A stretch of 64,000 nucleotides of DNA from DASUPK01 sp963728875 (GTDB taxonomy: Bacteria; Actinomycetota; Thermoleophilia; Solirubrobacterales; 70-9), in the NCBI GenBank assembly GCA_963728875.1, contig CAVSLJ010000001.1, forward strand, positions 248,001 to 312,000, read 5' to 3'. Each line of letters starts with the position of its first letter. Position 1 is the stretch's first letter. This document shows, in pieces, positions 37,136-46,473 of the stretch. Under the pieces are notes generated by a model. That model was given only the letters and a program-made list of their open reading frames with translations, was not told the origin of the DNA and searched no databases. Position numbers and translations under genes: made by a program.

Positions 37136-39111
37136 TTCGCCGAGCGCTTCTGCAGGAAGGCTGAGATGCCCTCCTTGCCGTCCTCGGAGAGGAACGCCGT
37201 CGCGAAGCCCTGCTTCTCGGCCTCGATCCCGTCGTCCAGGTCGGCCTTGTTGGAGACCCGCTTGATCTGCTCGACGGCGAGCGGCGCCTGTCCGGCGAGC
37301 TTCTTCGCCCAGGCGACCGCGGTGTCGAACAGCTCCTCGTCGGGGACCTGCGCGTCGGCCAGGCCCCAATGGGAGGCCTCGTCGGCGAGCACCGCGTCGC
37401 CGGTCAGATTCATCTCCAGTGCCTTGGAGGGGCCGACGAGGCGGGGCAGCCTCTGGGTTCCACCGAATCCGGGGATGATCCCCAGGTTGATCTCGGGCTG
37501 GCCGAAGACAGCCGAGTCCGCGGCGATCCGGAAATCGCAGGCCATCGCCAGCTCGCAGCCGCCACCGAAGGCGATCGCGTTGACGGCGGCCACGGTTGAG
37601 ACGCGGTTCTGCCCGAGCTCGCGCAACAGGGCGTGCCCGGTGTTGATCAGCTCGGCGCCGCCGGCCTCGTCCATCGAGGTGAACGCCTTGATGTCCGCGC
37701 CCGCGGAGAAGACGACCGGCAGCGACGAGTAGACGACCATCGCCTTCACCTCGTCGTCGGCCTTCACCTCCTCCCAGACCTTCCCGAGGTCCTGGATGAC
37801 CTGCGGCGAGATGGCGTTCATCGGCGGGTTGGCGAGCCAGGCGATCGCCACCTCCCCGCGCTTCTCGAGCTTGACGGTGCCCTCGGCGTCGGTCTGAGGG
37901 TAGGAGTAGAAGCCCTGGCCGCTCTTCAGGCCGAGGCGCCCCTGTGCCACCAGCCTCTTCAGCGTCCGCGGCGGCGCGAAGCGCTCGCCATGAGTCTCCT
38001 CGTAGCGCTCCATCCTCTCGAGGATCGTGTCGAGCCCCTCGAGGTCGGCCTTCCAGAACGGCGGGAAGAGCCCGCGGCGCGGGTCGAGGCCGGCGCCGGC
38101 CATCATGCCGAGGTCGATCTCGCGCACGGTGCAGACGCCCTCCTCGAGAACGCTGCAGGCCTCCTTGAAGGTCTTCAGCATCAGCAGGTCGGCGAGCTCC
38201 TCACCGTCGGGCTCCGCGTCCCCCTCGATGTTGGGCTCGCCGTTCGTGTAGAAGCCCTCGCCGCCCGACTTGGCGCCGAGCTTGCCGTCCGCGACGAGCT
38301 TCTGCATCCCCTTGTGGACATAGAAGCGATCGCCGTAGGCCTCGTTCAGGTACTCGGCGACGTGCAGCACCGTGTCGAGCCCGAGCATGTCGATCAGGAA
38401 GAACGGCCCCATCGGGGTGACGTTGGCCCCGGCGATCGCCTCGTCGATCTGCTTGATCGAGAGGCCCTTCTCCTCCTGCTCGCGCCACACCTCACCGACG
38501 CCGGAGTTGAGGATCCGGTTGACGACGAAGCCCGGGACCTCCCTGCAGGTGATCGGCTGCTTGCGGATCGCCTGGGCGAAGTTGAAGGCCGCGGTGACCG
38601 TCTCGCGCGAGGTGTCCTCGCCGGAGATGATCTCGACCAGCGGCATCACCGAGGCCGGGAAGAAGAAGTGGAAGCCGACGACCTTGCCGGGACGCAGGGT
38701 CTCGCGGCCCATCTCGGTCACCGACAGCGAGGAGGTGTTGGAGGCGAGGATCGCGTGGCCCGGGGTCGCCTCGTCGAGCTCGCGGTAGACGGACTTCTTG
38801 ATCTCCATCCGCTCGGGCACCGCCTCGATCACGAAGTCGACGTCGCCGAACTCCTCGTAGGTGGTGGTGCCCGTGATCAGGCCCATGACCTCGTCGAGGC
38901 GCGCGTCGGCCGCCTCCTGCGTGATCTTCTCCTTGGAGACGAGCCTGTCGAGCTGCGACTTGGTGACCTCGCGCGACTTCTCCAGCGCGGCGTCGACGAA
39001 CCTCTGCTCGACGTCCTTCACCACCACGGGGAGGTCGGCGTTGGCGATTACCTGGGCGATCTCGCCGCCCATCGTGCCGCCGCCCAGCACGGCGGCCTTG
39101 GTGACGAACAT
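37120..39111 (-). CDS. 3-hydroxyacyl-CoA dehydrogenase / enoyl-CoA hydratase fusion
   Basis: Two beta-oxidation steps in one 663-residue protein, in the order HADH then ECH, the reverse of FadB/FadJ. NAD-binding VLGGGTMGGEIAQVIA, HADH catalytic block SNTSSLSVTEMG and GFHFFFPASVMPLVEII, two copies of the HADH C-terminal domain (with FVVNRILNSG, and LGLKSGQGFYSY marking the second), then the crotonase region with FSAGADIKAFT, FGGGCELAMACDFRIA and EINLGIIPGFGGTQRLPR with the catalytic glutamates. AGGAGG precedes the ATG but is part of an AGGAGGACTCCT hairpin. A TetR-type operator lies 21-34 bases upstream. Confidence 0.95.
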   Translation of the reverse strand: MFVTKAAVLGGGTMGGEIAQVIANADLPVVVKDVEQRFVDAALEKSREVTKSQLDRLVSKEKITQEAADARLDEVMGLITGTTTYEEFGDVDFVIEAVPERMEIKKSVYRELDEATPGHAILASNTSSLSVTEMGRETLRPGKVVGFHFFFPASVMPLVEIISGEDTSRETVTAAFNFAQAIRKQPITCREVPGFVVNRILNSGVGEVWREQEEKGLSIKQIDEAIAGANVTPMGPFFLIDMLGLDTVLHVAEYLNEAYGDRFYVHKGMQKLVADGKLGAKSGGEGFYTNGEPNIEGDAEPDGEELADLLMLKTFKEACSVLEEGVCTVREIDLGMMAGAGLDPRRGLFPPFWKADLEGLDTILERMERYEETHGERFAPPRTLKRLVAQGRLGLKSGQGFYSYPQTDAEGTVKLEKRGEVAIAWLANPPMNAISPQVIQDLGKVWEEVKADDEVKAMVVYSSLPVVFSAGADIKAFTSMDEAGGAELINTGHALLRELGQNRVSTVAAVNAIAFGGGCELAMACDFRIAADSAVFGQPEINLGIIPGFGGTQRLPRLVGPSKALEMNLTGDAVLADEASHWGLADAQVPDEELFDTAVAWAKKLAGQAPLAVEQIKRVSNKADLDDGIEAEKQGFATAFLSEDGKEGISAFLQKRSAKWQGK

Positions 39112-39131
39112 GTGAGAGGAGTCCTCCTGGT

Positions 39132-39145
39132 TGATTGGCCAGTCA
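39132..39145. promoter_or_regulatory. Palindromic operator upstream of the HADH-ECH gene
   Basis: TGATTGGCCAGTCA; matches the site at 43548-43561 in 12 of 14 bases (shared form TGAYTGGYCAGTCA). TetR-family repressors of fatty-acid degradation bind sites of this shape. Confidence 0.5.
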
Positions 39146-39170
39146 GGGGAAGGCTATTAGTCTCGGTCCG

Positions 39171-39641
39171 ATGCCGTCCTGTCAAGTTCGCCGCGCCACG
39201 CCCGGTGATTCCACCTCGGTCGCTCGTCTGCTCCACGACTTCCAGGGCGAGTTCGACGAGCCCTCCCCCGGGGTAGAGGCGCTGACCGAGCGCTACGAGG
39301 AGCTGATTCGCAACCGCGACATGACGGTCCTGCTCGCGGGCGAGGGCCCGGACGGGTTCGTGCAGCTGCGCTACCGCCCCTGGGTCTACTCGGCGGGCCC
39401 GAACGCGCACTCCTACCTCGAGGAGCTCTACGTCGTTCCCGGCCTCCGGGGCCAGGGAATCGGCAGGGCCCTGCTCGAGGCAGCACTGGACATGGCTCGC
39501 GGCGAGGGAGCGACCCACATGGAGCTCGGCACGAGCGAGACCGACACGGCGGCCCGGGCGCTCTACGAGAGTTCGGGATTCACGAATCGCGAGGGAAAGC
39601 CGGATGGGCCGGCGATGCTCTTCTACGAGCGCGAGCTCTGA
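39171..39641 (+). CDS. GNAT-family N-acetyltransferase
   Basis: 156 residues with the acetyl-CoA binding motif A in YVVPGLRGQGIGRALLEAAL preceded by EELYVV, and ALYESSGFTNREG at the C-terminus. The acceptor is unknown. ATG 39171 is chosen because TAGTCT (39158-39163) lies seven bases upstream; an in-frame start at 39135 would overlap the operator. Divergent from the beta-oxidation gene. Confidence 0.85.
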   Translation: MPSCQVRRATPGDSTSVARLLHDFQGEFDEPSPGVEALTERYEELIRNRDMTVLLAGEGPDGFVQLRYRPWVYSAGPNAHSYLEELYVVPGLRGQGIGRALLEAALDMARGEGATHMELGTSETDTAARALYESSGFTNREGKPDGPAMLFYEREL

Positions 39642-39644
39642 ACA

Positions 39645-40097
39645 TCAGTCCCCGTAGATCTCGCCCTTGAGCAGCGAGACGGACTGGATCACCGTGTCGA
39701 GGAAAGGCTTGACCTCAGCCTTAAGCCTCTTGTACTCGCGCCTGCCCGCGGGGGTGATCGAGTAATAGCGGCGCGTGCGGCGATCGGGGAGCTCCCAGCG
39801 ACCCTCGATCAGGCCTTGAGCCTCCATCTCCCGCAGCAGCGGGTACATCGTGTTCGGGTTGACGGAGATCGCCTTCTCGGTGATCTGCTCGATCGACTCG
39901 ATCAGGCGATTGCCATAGGTCGGCTCCCGAGTCACCAGGTGGAGAACCAATAGTGGGAAGACGTCGCGCCGCCGGATGTCGCCCCCGAACGCGTCGGAGG
40001 GACGACCGCGCCCGCCGCGCTCTCGCTCCTCGACCCCCTCGGCGCCGGCCCGCGCGGCCTGGGCGACGGCCTCAGAGATAGGTCTCCCTCCCTCCAT
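39645..40097 (-). CDS. PadR-family transcriptional regulator
   Basis: 150 residues. Winged helix: FPLLVLHLVTREPTYGNRLIESI, ISVNPNTMYPLLREMEAQGLI, RRYYSITPAGRREYKRL. A 40-residue Arg/Gly-rich N-terminal extension precedes the domain. It lies directly downstream of nothing but upstream of no gene on its strand: the MFS pump gene ends 44 bases before it, so the pump and the regulator form a plausible efflux pair. TAGACT (40107-40112) is nine bases upstream of the ATG, inside the imperfect palindrome TACGAGTA...ATCCGTA that may be an autoregulatory site. Confidence 0.9.
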   Translation of the reverse strand: MEGGRPISEAVAQAARAGAEGVEERERGGRGRPSDAFGGDIRRRDVFPLLVLHLVTREPTYGNRLIESIEQITEKAISVNPNTMYPLLREMEAQGLIEGRWELPDRRTRRYYSITPAGRREYKRLKAEVKPFLDTVIQSVSLLKGEIYGD

Positions 40098-40140
40098 CGT
40101 CCCGCGAGTCTACGGATCTACTTACTCGTAACCAGACCGG

Positions 40141-41553
40141 CTACTCGATGTCCTCCTGAGTGCCCCCGGGCATGAACAGCTGGCAGATGATCCAGCCCGC
40201 CGCGAGCATCCCGGCCCCGACGTACCAGGCGGTCTTCATCGCGTCGATGAAATCGTCGAGGCCCTTAGCCCCGACTGCGTCGGAGGCGCTCGCGATGATC
40301 GTCCCCATCACGGCCATGCCGATCGCCGAGCCGAAGTTGCGGAAGGTCTGGACGATGCCGGAGGCCTGGCCTCTCATCACATCCGGCAGCCGGTTCAGGG
40401 CGTCGGCGTTGAGCGGAGAGAAGACGAGGCCGAAGCCGGCGCCGGTGACGAGCATGCCCGCCAGGGTCGCGCTGCGGCTGAGCCCATCCAGCTCCGAGGC
40501 CCAGAGGATCATCCCGACCGTGCCCGCCGCGAAGCCGAGCGCCACCGGCTTCTTCGCGCCCCACTTGTCCATCCACCGGCCGCCGATGCGAGCGGCGACG
40601 AAGAACGAATAGAACATCGTCAGGATCGAGAAGCCGGCCTCCGTCGGGTCCTGCTGGACGGCCACCTGGAAGTAGACGCTGCCGAAGAAGAAGACGGCCA
40701 GCCAGGGGCCGAAAACCAGGAAGGTGAGGATGTTGTCCACGGCGAACGGGCGGTTGGCCGCCATCGCCCGGACATCGATCAGCGGATCCTCCGTGTCCCG
40801 CTCGGCGATCACGAAGCCCACCAGGAGCAGGACACCGACCACGATCGACCCGATCGTCCTCGGGTCACCCCACCCCCAGACCGTGGATTGCTGGATCCCC
40901 AGCACGGCTAACGCCATTCCCACCACGATCAGGGCCGCCCCCCGGATATCGATCTTCGCGGGGTTCTTGATGTCTCTGAGCTTCGCGAAGTAGATCTCCG
41001 TCAGGGCCAGGATCGCCACCGGGACGTTGATCCAGAAGATCGCCCGCCAGGTCCAGAACTGGGTCAGGTACGCACCGGCGATCGGGCCGATCGCGGTGAA
41101 CAGGCCCGCGACGATGAAGAACGTCGCCAGGCCCTTGCCTCGCTCCTCCGGAGGGAAGGCGTCCAGCACCAGCACGGTCGCCGACGGGATCAGCAGGCCC
41201 CCGGCGGCGCCCTGGATCGCCCTGAAGACGATCAGCCAGGTCTCCGCGATGCCCGTGTCGGGCACCAGCCCGCACATCAGCGAGGCCGACGCGAACAGGA
41301 TCACGCCGATGACGACGATCCTGCGGTGCCCGAAGATGTCGCCAAGACGGCCACCGAGGGCGACGAACGCCGCCGTGGCGAGGGCGTACGCCGTGACCAG
41401 CCACTGCTCCCCGGTCTCGCTCAGGTGAACGTCCTGCTGGATCGTCGTCGCCGAGATGGAGACGATCGTGAAGTCGATCATCACCATCGCCATGGCCGGC
41501 ACGAGCGGCCAGAGGACCTTGTAGCGCTGGTAGCCCGGAGTCGAGGCCTCCAT
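40141..41553 (-). CDS. DHA2-type MFS drug efflux transporter (about 14 helices)
   Basis: 470 residues, major facilitator superfamily. The loop 2-3 signature GGRLGDIFGHRR, the motif C region FTAIGPIAGAYLTQFWTWR and about 14 hydrophobic segments match EmrB/QacA-type proton-coupled exporters. The DFTIVSISATTIQQD start (helix 1 with the conserved aspartate) is typical. Substrates cannot be told. The gene lies just upstream (by transcription) of the PadR regulator gene region and near an ExoD-like gene. Confidence 0.92.
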   Translation of the reverse strand: MEASTPGYQRYKVLWPLVPAMAMVMIDFTIVSISATTIQQDVHLSETGEQWLVTAYALATAAFVALGGRLGDIFGHRRIVVIGVILFASASLMCGLVPDTGIAETWLIVFRAIQGAAGGLLIPSATVLVLDAFPPEERGKGLATFFIVAGLFTAIGPIAGAYLTQFWTWRAIFWINVPVAILALTEIYFAKLRDIKNPAKIDIRGAALIVVGMALAVLGIQQSTVWGWGDPRTIGSIVVGVLLLVGFVIAERDTEDPLIDVRAMAANRPFAVDNILTFLVFGPWLAVFFFGSVYFQVAVQQDPTEAGFSILTMFYSFFVAARIGGRWMDKWGAKKPVALGFAAGTVGMILWASELDGLSRSATLAGMLVTGAGFGLVFSPLNADALNRLPDVMRGQASGIVQTFRNFGSAIGMAVMGTIIASASDAVGAKGLDDFIDAMKTAWYVGAGMLAAGWIICQLFMPGGTQEDIE

Positions 41554-41587
41554 CGGCGCGCCGCACCCTATCGGTGGGTCGGGACGC

Positions 41588-42184
41588 CTAGAAGAGCCCG
41601 GCGACCAGGTCGACGACCTGCTTGCCCAGAAACACGGCGATGAGGATCCCGGCGAGGCCGATGAGGAAGCCCAGAATTCCCAGCAACGGGTCCTCGAGCA
41701 GCACGCCCAGGCTGACCAGGACCGCTCCCAGGGACGGGGCCGTGTCGAGCCCCGTGAACGGCGGCGCGAAGAACGCGGTCACCGACAAGGCCAGCATGAC
41801 CAGCCCGTAGAGGATGCCCGCGAACCTGTAGGAGAGGAGGAAACCGAGCCGCGCGTGGGAATGGCGCTCGATCCAGCGGATGCGGGGCAGGAATGACCTG
41901 GTGAACGTCGCTCGCGTCTGCTCGCCGATCTCCCTCTCCCGCCAGCGCTCGGGGAGCCAGACCTGCCGCCTGCCGGCGATCAGCTCCAGCGAAAGCAGCA
42001 TCGCGATCACCTCGAAGACGTGGGTGACGCCGCCGGTTGGAAGGGGCAGGGCCGGAACCGCCAGCAGTAGGACGAAGAGGACGGCGAAGCTCTTCTCCTC
42101 GAAGACATCGATCAGGCTGCCGATCGTCTTCGGCTCCTCGCTGCGCAGCCAGCCCTCCAGCTGGTCGCTGAGCCTCTCGGGCAT
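41588..42184 (-). CDS. ExoD-like membrane protein
   Basis: 198 residues, exopolysaccharide-synthesis ExoD family. Cytosolic N-terminal helix (LSDQLEGWLRSEE), a double hydrophobic hairpin with LAVPALPLPTGGVTHVFEVI, an amphipathic RREREIG-type linker (WREREIGEQTRATF) and two or three C-terminal membrane helices. Exact function of the family is not known. CAGAAT at 42191-42196, six bases before the ATG, serves as a leaderless-type -10. Confidence 0.82.
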   Translation of the reverse strand: MPERLSDQLEGWLRSEEPKTIGSLIDVFEEKSFAVLFVLLLAVPALPLPTGGVTHVFEVIAMLLSLELIAGRRQVWLPERWREREIGEQTRATFTRSFLPRIRWIERHSHARLGFLLSYRFAGILYGLVMLALSVTAFFAPPFTGLDTAPSLGAVLVSLGVLLEDPLLGILGFLIGLAGILIAVFLGKQVVDLVAGLF

Positions 42185-42205
42185 GGACTGATTCTGCCTA
42201 CAACG

Positions 42206-42236
42206 ACGAGCGCCCCGGGTTCACCGGGGCGCTCGT
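42206..42236 (-). terminator. Perfect 13-bp hairpin after the acyl-CoA dehydrogenase gene
   Basis: ACGAGCGCCCCGG and CCGGGGCGCTCGT pair perfectly around a five-base loop (GTTCA), 19 bases beyond the stop at 42256. Only a weak U-rich follow-up; stem strength makes termination likely. Confidence 0.75.
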
Positions 42237-42255
42237 GAGGAGGTGGTGTGCGTAG

Positions 42256-43494
<1,239 letters not shown>

Positions 43495-43540
43495 GGTTGA
43501 GCGCTCCTTCGATGGATTGATGAAGTCTTAGTGCGGACGC

Positions 43541-43568
43541 GACTGATTGACTGGTCAGTCAGCCAGTC
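43541..43568. promoter_or_regulatory. Nested palindromic operator upstream of the acyl-CoA dehydrogenase gene
   Basis: GACTG-ATT-GACTG-GT-CAGTC-AGC-CAGTC: an inner palindrome TGACTGGTCAGTCA (43548-43561) and an outer GACTG/CAGTC pair at equal distances. Two repressor dimers could bind side by side. Confidence 0.6.
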
Positions 43569-43611
43569 CTCACAGAGTAGCCGATGGCGTACCGCGTATG
43601 TGCCGGTTTTC

Positions 43612-43617
43612 TAAGGT
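43612..43617 (+). promoter_or_regulatory. -10 element of leaderless mRNA at 43624
   Basis: TAAGGT, six bases before the ATG at 43624. Confidence 0.5.
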
Positions 43618-43623
43618 GTGCGC

Positions 43624-44091
43624 ATGCCCCCGGTCGCCGACTTCCAGGTCGGCATCGTCCTGATCGTCGTGGTGCTCGTCGCGCTGCCGGTGGGGGCGAT
43701 CGTGTTCGCCCGGGGCGCGGGGGGCGCGCTCAGTCAGATCGGCAAGGGACCCCTCGCCCTCGAACAGGACTTCCCGCAGAGCTCAGGGTCGCCGGTCCAC
43801 GCCGTGTCGGCCGAGGTCCGCGAGGAGGAGATCCGCCAGATGATCCAGGCGCGATCCGACCGAGGCGTCGCCAAGGGGCGAAAGCCACTCGATGTCGACG
43901 CGGAGGTCGAGAAGCTGCTCGCCACCGAGTCGAGCGGACCCGGGCTGGCCGGAGACAAGGCTCTCCGTGAGGAGGTCCGCCAGCTCGTCGTCGCCCGGAA
44001 CGAGCGGCGCGAGCGACAGGGCAAGGAGCCACTCGACGTCGACCAGGAGATCGAACGCCAGCTGAGTGAGCTGGAGAACCTCGGTCAATAA
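43624..44091 (+). CDS. Membrane-anchored protein with duplicated EEIRQ/LDVD motif
   Basis: 155 residues. One membrane helix (IVLIVVVLVALPVGAIVFA), then a cytosolic region with two related units: REEEIRQMIQARSDRG...KPLDVDAEVEKLLA (about 66-100) and LREEVRQLVVARNERRE...EPLDVDQEIERQL (about 114-148). The units share the E-[IV]-R-Q start, an Ala-Arg helix and the PLDVD turn. I do not recognise the family. The ATG is 1-codon-spaced from an upstream GTG at 43618; ATG 43624 fits the -10. The next gene begins one base after the stop, so a four-gene series is likely. Confidence 0.75.
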   Translation: MPPVADFQVGIVLIVVVLVALPVGAIVFARGAGGALSQIGKGPLALEQDFPQSSGSPVHAVSAEVREEEIRQMIQARSDRGVAKGRKPLDVDAEVEKLLATESSGPGLAGDKALREEVRQLVVARNERRERQGKEPLDVDQEIERQLSELENLGQ

Positions 44092-44092
44092 G

Positions 44093-44455
44093 ATGCCGCG
44101 CGTGGAAGCAGGCGACGCAGAGAAGCGGGTCATGGTGCTGGCGGAGATCACCGATGTCCCCGGCACCTACTTCAATCCCCAGACCGAGGTGGTCGTCGTC
44201 GTGGACGACTCCGCCTCGATCGACCAGGAGGTCTTCAACATGGAGCCCTTCGAGGGGGCGGACTGGGTTCGCATCTCCGACGAGGTCCCCGTCGACGAGG
44301 AGAAGCGCGACAAGCTCCTCGAGGACTTCCAGACGCACTACCACCCGGGGTCCGGCGGCTCAGTGTCCGAGACCGCCCTGGAGCAGGGCGACGAGGAGCT
44401 CGACGAGGACGAGGACGGCCAGGACCCTGGCAGGGAAGATCCGGACGAGGGCTGA
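44093..44455 (+). CDS. Acidic hypothetical protein
   Basis: 120 residues; a short globular start (VMVLAEITDVPGTYFNPQTE, VVVVVDDSASIDQEVFNMEP) then an acidic tail (QGDEELDEDEDGQDPGREDP). It starts one base after the previous stop and its TGA overlaps the ATG of the peroxiredoxin gene (TGATG), so it is translated with it. Function unknown. The earlier in-frame start at 44066 would overlap the previous gene and is not used. Confidence 0.7.
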   Translation: MPRVEAGDAEKRVMVLAEITDVPGTYFNPQTEVVVVVDDSASIDQEVFNMEPFEGADWVRISDEVPVDEEKRDKLLEDFQTHYHPGSGGSVSETALEQGDEELDEDEDGQDPGREDPDEG

Positions 44456-44925
44456 TGATCGGGCAGGGGGACGTGGCGCCGGACTTCATGCTGACCGACC
44501 AGGACGGGAACGAGGTCACGCTCAGCGAGCTGCGAGGACGGCCGGTCGTCCTCTACTTCTATCCGAAGGCCGATACCCCGGGCTGCACGACGCAGGCCTG
44601 CGGGATCCGCGACCACCGCTCTGACTACGAGCGCTCCGGCGCGAAGGTCGTCGGAGTCTCCCCCGACACCGTCACCGCCCAGAAGAAGTTCGCCGAGAAA
44701 TACGACCTCGACTTCACCCTGCTCGGCGACGAGAACCACGAGGTCGCCGAGCTCTACGGCGTCTGGGGCGAGAAGAAGATGTACGGCAAGACCTACATGG
44801 GCGTGCAGCGGGCGACCTTCATCATCGACCCCGAGGGGAAGGTCGCCCACGTGATCCCGAAGGCCTCGCCGAAGACGCACGATGAGGTGGTGCTGTCAGC
44901 CCTCGGCGAGCTCGCGTCCGCGTGA
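44455..44925 (+). CDS. bcp: Thiol peroxidase, Bcp/PrxQ-type peroxiredoxin
   Basis: Reduces hydrogen and organic peroxides. 156 residues with the peroxidatic cysteine in PKADTPGCTTQACGIRD and the resolving cysteine five residues later (CTTQAC), the 1-Cys-pair spacing of the BCP/PrxQ group. DFMLTDQDGNEVTLSELRG and VVLYFYPK are standard. The last bases overlap the next start (GTGA). Cytosolic. Confidence 0.95.
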   Translation: MIGQGDVAPDFMLTDQDGNEVTLSELRGRPVVLYFYPKADTPGCTTQACGIRDHRSDYERSGAKVVGVSPDTVTAQKKFAEKYDLDFTLLGDENHEVAELYGVWGEKKMYGKTYMGVQRATFIIDPEGKVAHVIPKASPKTHDEVVLSALGELASA

Positions 44926-45308
44926 ACGCATCCTCCCCGTTCGCCAACGACCGCTACGACGAGGAGGCCTACGCCGAGGCCGACGGGGTCGAGCTGAGCA
45001 GGGTCCACATCTCACGCACCTTCACCGGCGACCTGGTGGGCGAGAGCACCGCCGAGCTGATGATCGCCAAGTCCGAGGGCGGCGGCGGCTACGTGGGCCA
45101 CGACAAGATCACCGGGACCCTCGGCGGCAGGTCGGGCAGCTTCGTCTTCCAGCACGCCGGGATCATAGGGCCCGACGGCGTGACCAACACCGGCACGATC
45201 GTGCCCGGGAGCGGCAGGGGCGAGCTGGAGGGCATCAGCGGTGAGGGAACGATGCTCGCCGACGACGAGGGCAACCACACCCTGACGCTCACGTACGAGC
45301 TGCCGTAG
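44922..45308 (+). CDS. DUF3224-like beta-barrel protein
   Basis: 128 residues. GKI-type pattern with many glycines (AKSEGGGGYVGHDKITGTL, GGRSGSFVFQHAGI, VPGSGRGELEGISGEG, HTLTLTYELP) is characteristic of the DUF3224/allene-oxide-cyclase-like barrel family. Function unknown. The GTG at 44922 overlaps the peroxiredoxin stop, so it is cotranslated. The gene after it is convergent and starts its stop immediately (45309). Confidence 0.8.
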   Translation: MNASSPFANDRYDEEAYAEADGVELSRVHISRTFTGDLVGESTAELMIAKSEGGGGYVGHDKITGTLGGRSGSFVFQHAGIIGPDGVTNTGTIVPGSGRGELEGISGEGTMLADDEGNHTLTLTYELP

Positions 45309-46457
45309 CTAGGCGTAGCCGAACGCCAGCGCGATCACCACGTAGACGAGCAGCAGCTGGAGCCCCTCGTACCAGGTCGATTCCCCTTCCTGGGTGACCT
45401 GGTTCGCGATGATGGCCGCGATCGCCACGGCCGCGAGCTCGAGGCCGTTGAAGACCAGCGGCATCGGGCCCGGGCCAAGGAAGAACGAGCAGAGGACCAG
45501 GACTGGGGCGACGAAGAGGGCGACCTGCGCGCTCGAACCGATCGCGATGTTCACCGCCAGGCTCATCTTGTTCTTGTAGGCGACGAGGACGGCCACCCAG
45601 TGCTCGGCGGCGTTGCCGACGATCGCGACCACGATCGCGCCGATGAAGAACTCCGAGAGCCCGATGGCGTGGGAGGTCTCCTCGATCGACCCGACCAGGA
45701 TCTCGGAGAGCACACCGACCAGGGCGCCCGAGATCGCCAGGGCGAGCACCGACCGGCGCACGCTCCACTCCCCCCGGCCCTCGATGCTCGACTCGTCCTC
45801 GTGCGGGTTGAAGAGGGCGGAATGGGTTCGGAGCGAGAAGACCAGCCCCGCCCCGTAGGAGACGATCAGCACGATGGCGACAGCCAGGGAGAGGTGCTCG
45901 AGCGTGCTGCCGTAGTTGACGATGTCGTCGCCGGGGTGCGGCAGCCCATTGCCCTCAACCAGAGCGAAGACGCCCGGCATGATCAGGGCGGCGACGGCGA
46001 GCAGGAGCATCGTCGACTGGGCACTCGCGGCGGCCTGCCCGAACTTCTGGACACCGCGCGTGCGCCCGCCGGTGAGGCCGCCGACCAGCATCGCGGCGCC
46101 CATCACCAGGAGAACGTTGCCGAGGATCGATCCGATCAGCGACGCCTTGACCACCTCGTGCAGGCCCTTCTCGAGGGCGAAGAGCGCGATGATGAGCTCC
46201 GGCGCGTTGCCGAAGGTCACGTTCAGCAGTCCGCCGATGACGTTGCCCGAGCGCTCCGCGAGCTCCTCCGTCGCGCGGCCCATCATCGCCGCGGGCGGGA
46301 TCAGCGCAACGGCGGAGACGAAGAAGATCACCGCGGCCGGCGCACCGGCCAGGTCGACGATCACCGCCGCCAGAATCAACGGCGAGAGCAGATAGGGCCA
46401 GCTGTCGGCCCCGAGCAGGCGACGCCTGCCTGGCGACGGGGGGGTTGCCTCCGGCAT
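45309..46457 (-). CDS. Calcium/proton antiporter, CaCA (Cax) family
   Basis: 382 residues, about eleven membrane helices. Both alpha repeats are visible: GGLLNVTFGNAPELIIALFAL in the first half and IVGNAAEHWVAVLVAYKNKM plus IAIGSSAQVALFVAP in the second, holding the acidic ion-binding residues (motifs quoted with key residues N-A-P-E-L and N-A-A-E-H). Exports Ca2+ in exchange for H+. ATG 46457 is chosen over the long shadow extension; 16 bases separate it from the upstream gene's stop. Confidence 0.92.
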   Translation of the reverse strand: MPEATPPSPGRRRLLGADSWPYLLSPLILAAVIVDLAGAPAAVIFFVSAVALIPPAAMMGRATEELAERSGNVIGGLLNVTFGNAPELIIALFALEKGLHEVVKASLIGSILGNVLLVMGAAMLVGGLTGGRTRGVQKFGQAAASAQSTMLLLAVAALIMPGVFALVEGNGLPHPGDDIVNYGSTLEHLSLAVAIVLIVSYGAGLVFSLRTHSALFNPHEDESSIEGRGEWSVRRSVLALAISGALVGVLSEILVGSIEETSHAIGLSEFFIGAIVVAIVGNAAEHWVAVLVAYKNKMSLAVNIAIGSSAQVALFVAPVLVLCSFFLGPGPMPLVFNGLELAAVAIAAIIANQVTQEGESTWYEGLQLLLVYVVIALAFGYA

Positions 46458-46473
46458 GCGGGGAGCTAAGCAG

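Noticed and set aside
41588..42184. DedA-like or DsbB-like membrane protein for the ExoD-like gene
   Set aside because: The LPLPTGGVTHVFEVI region and overall layout fit ExoD better.
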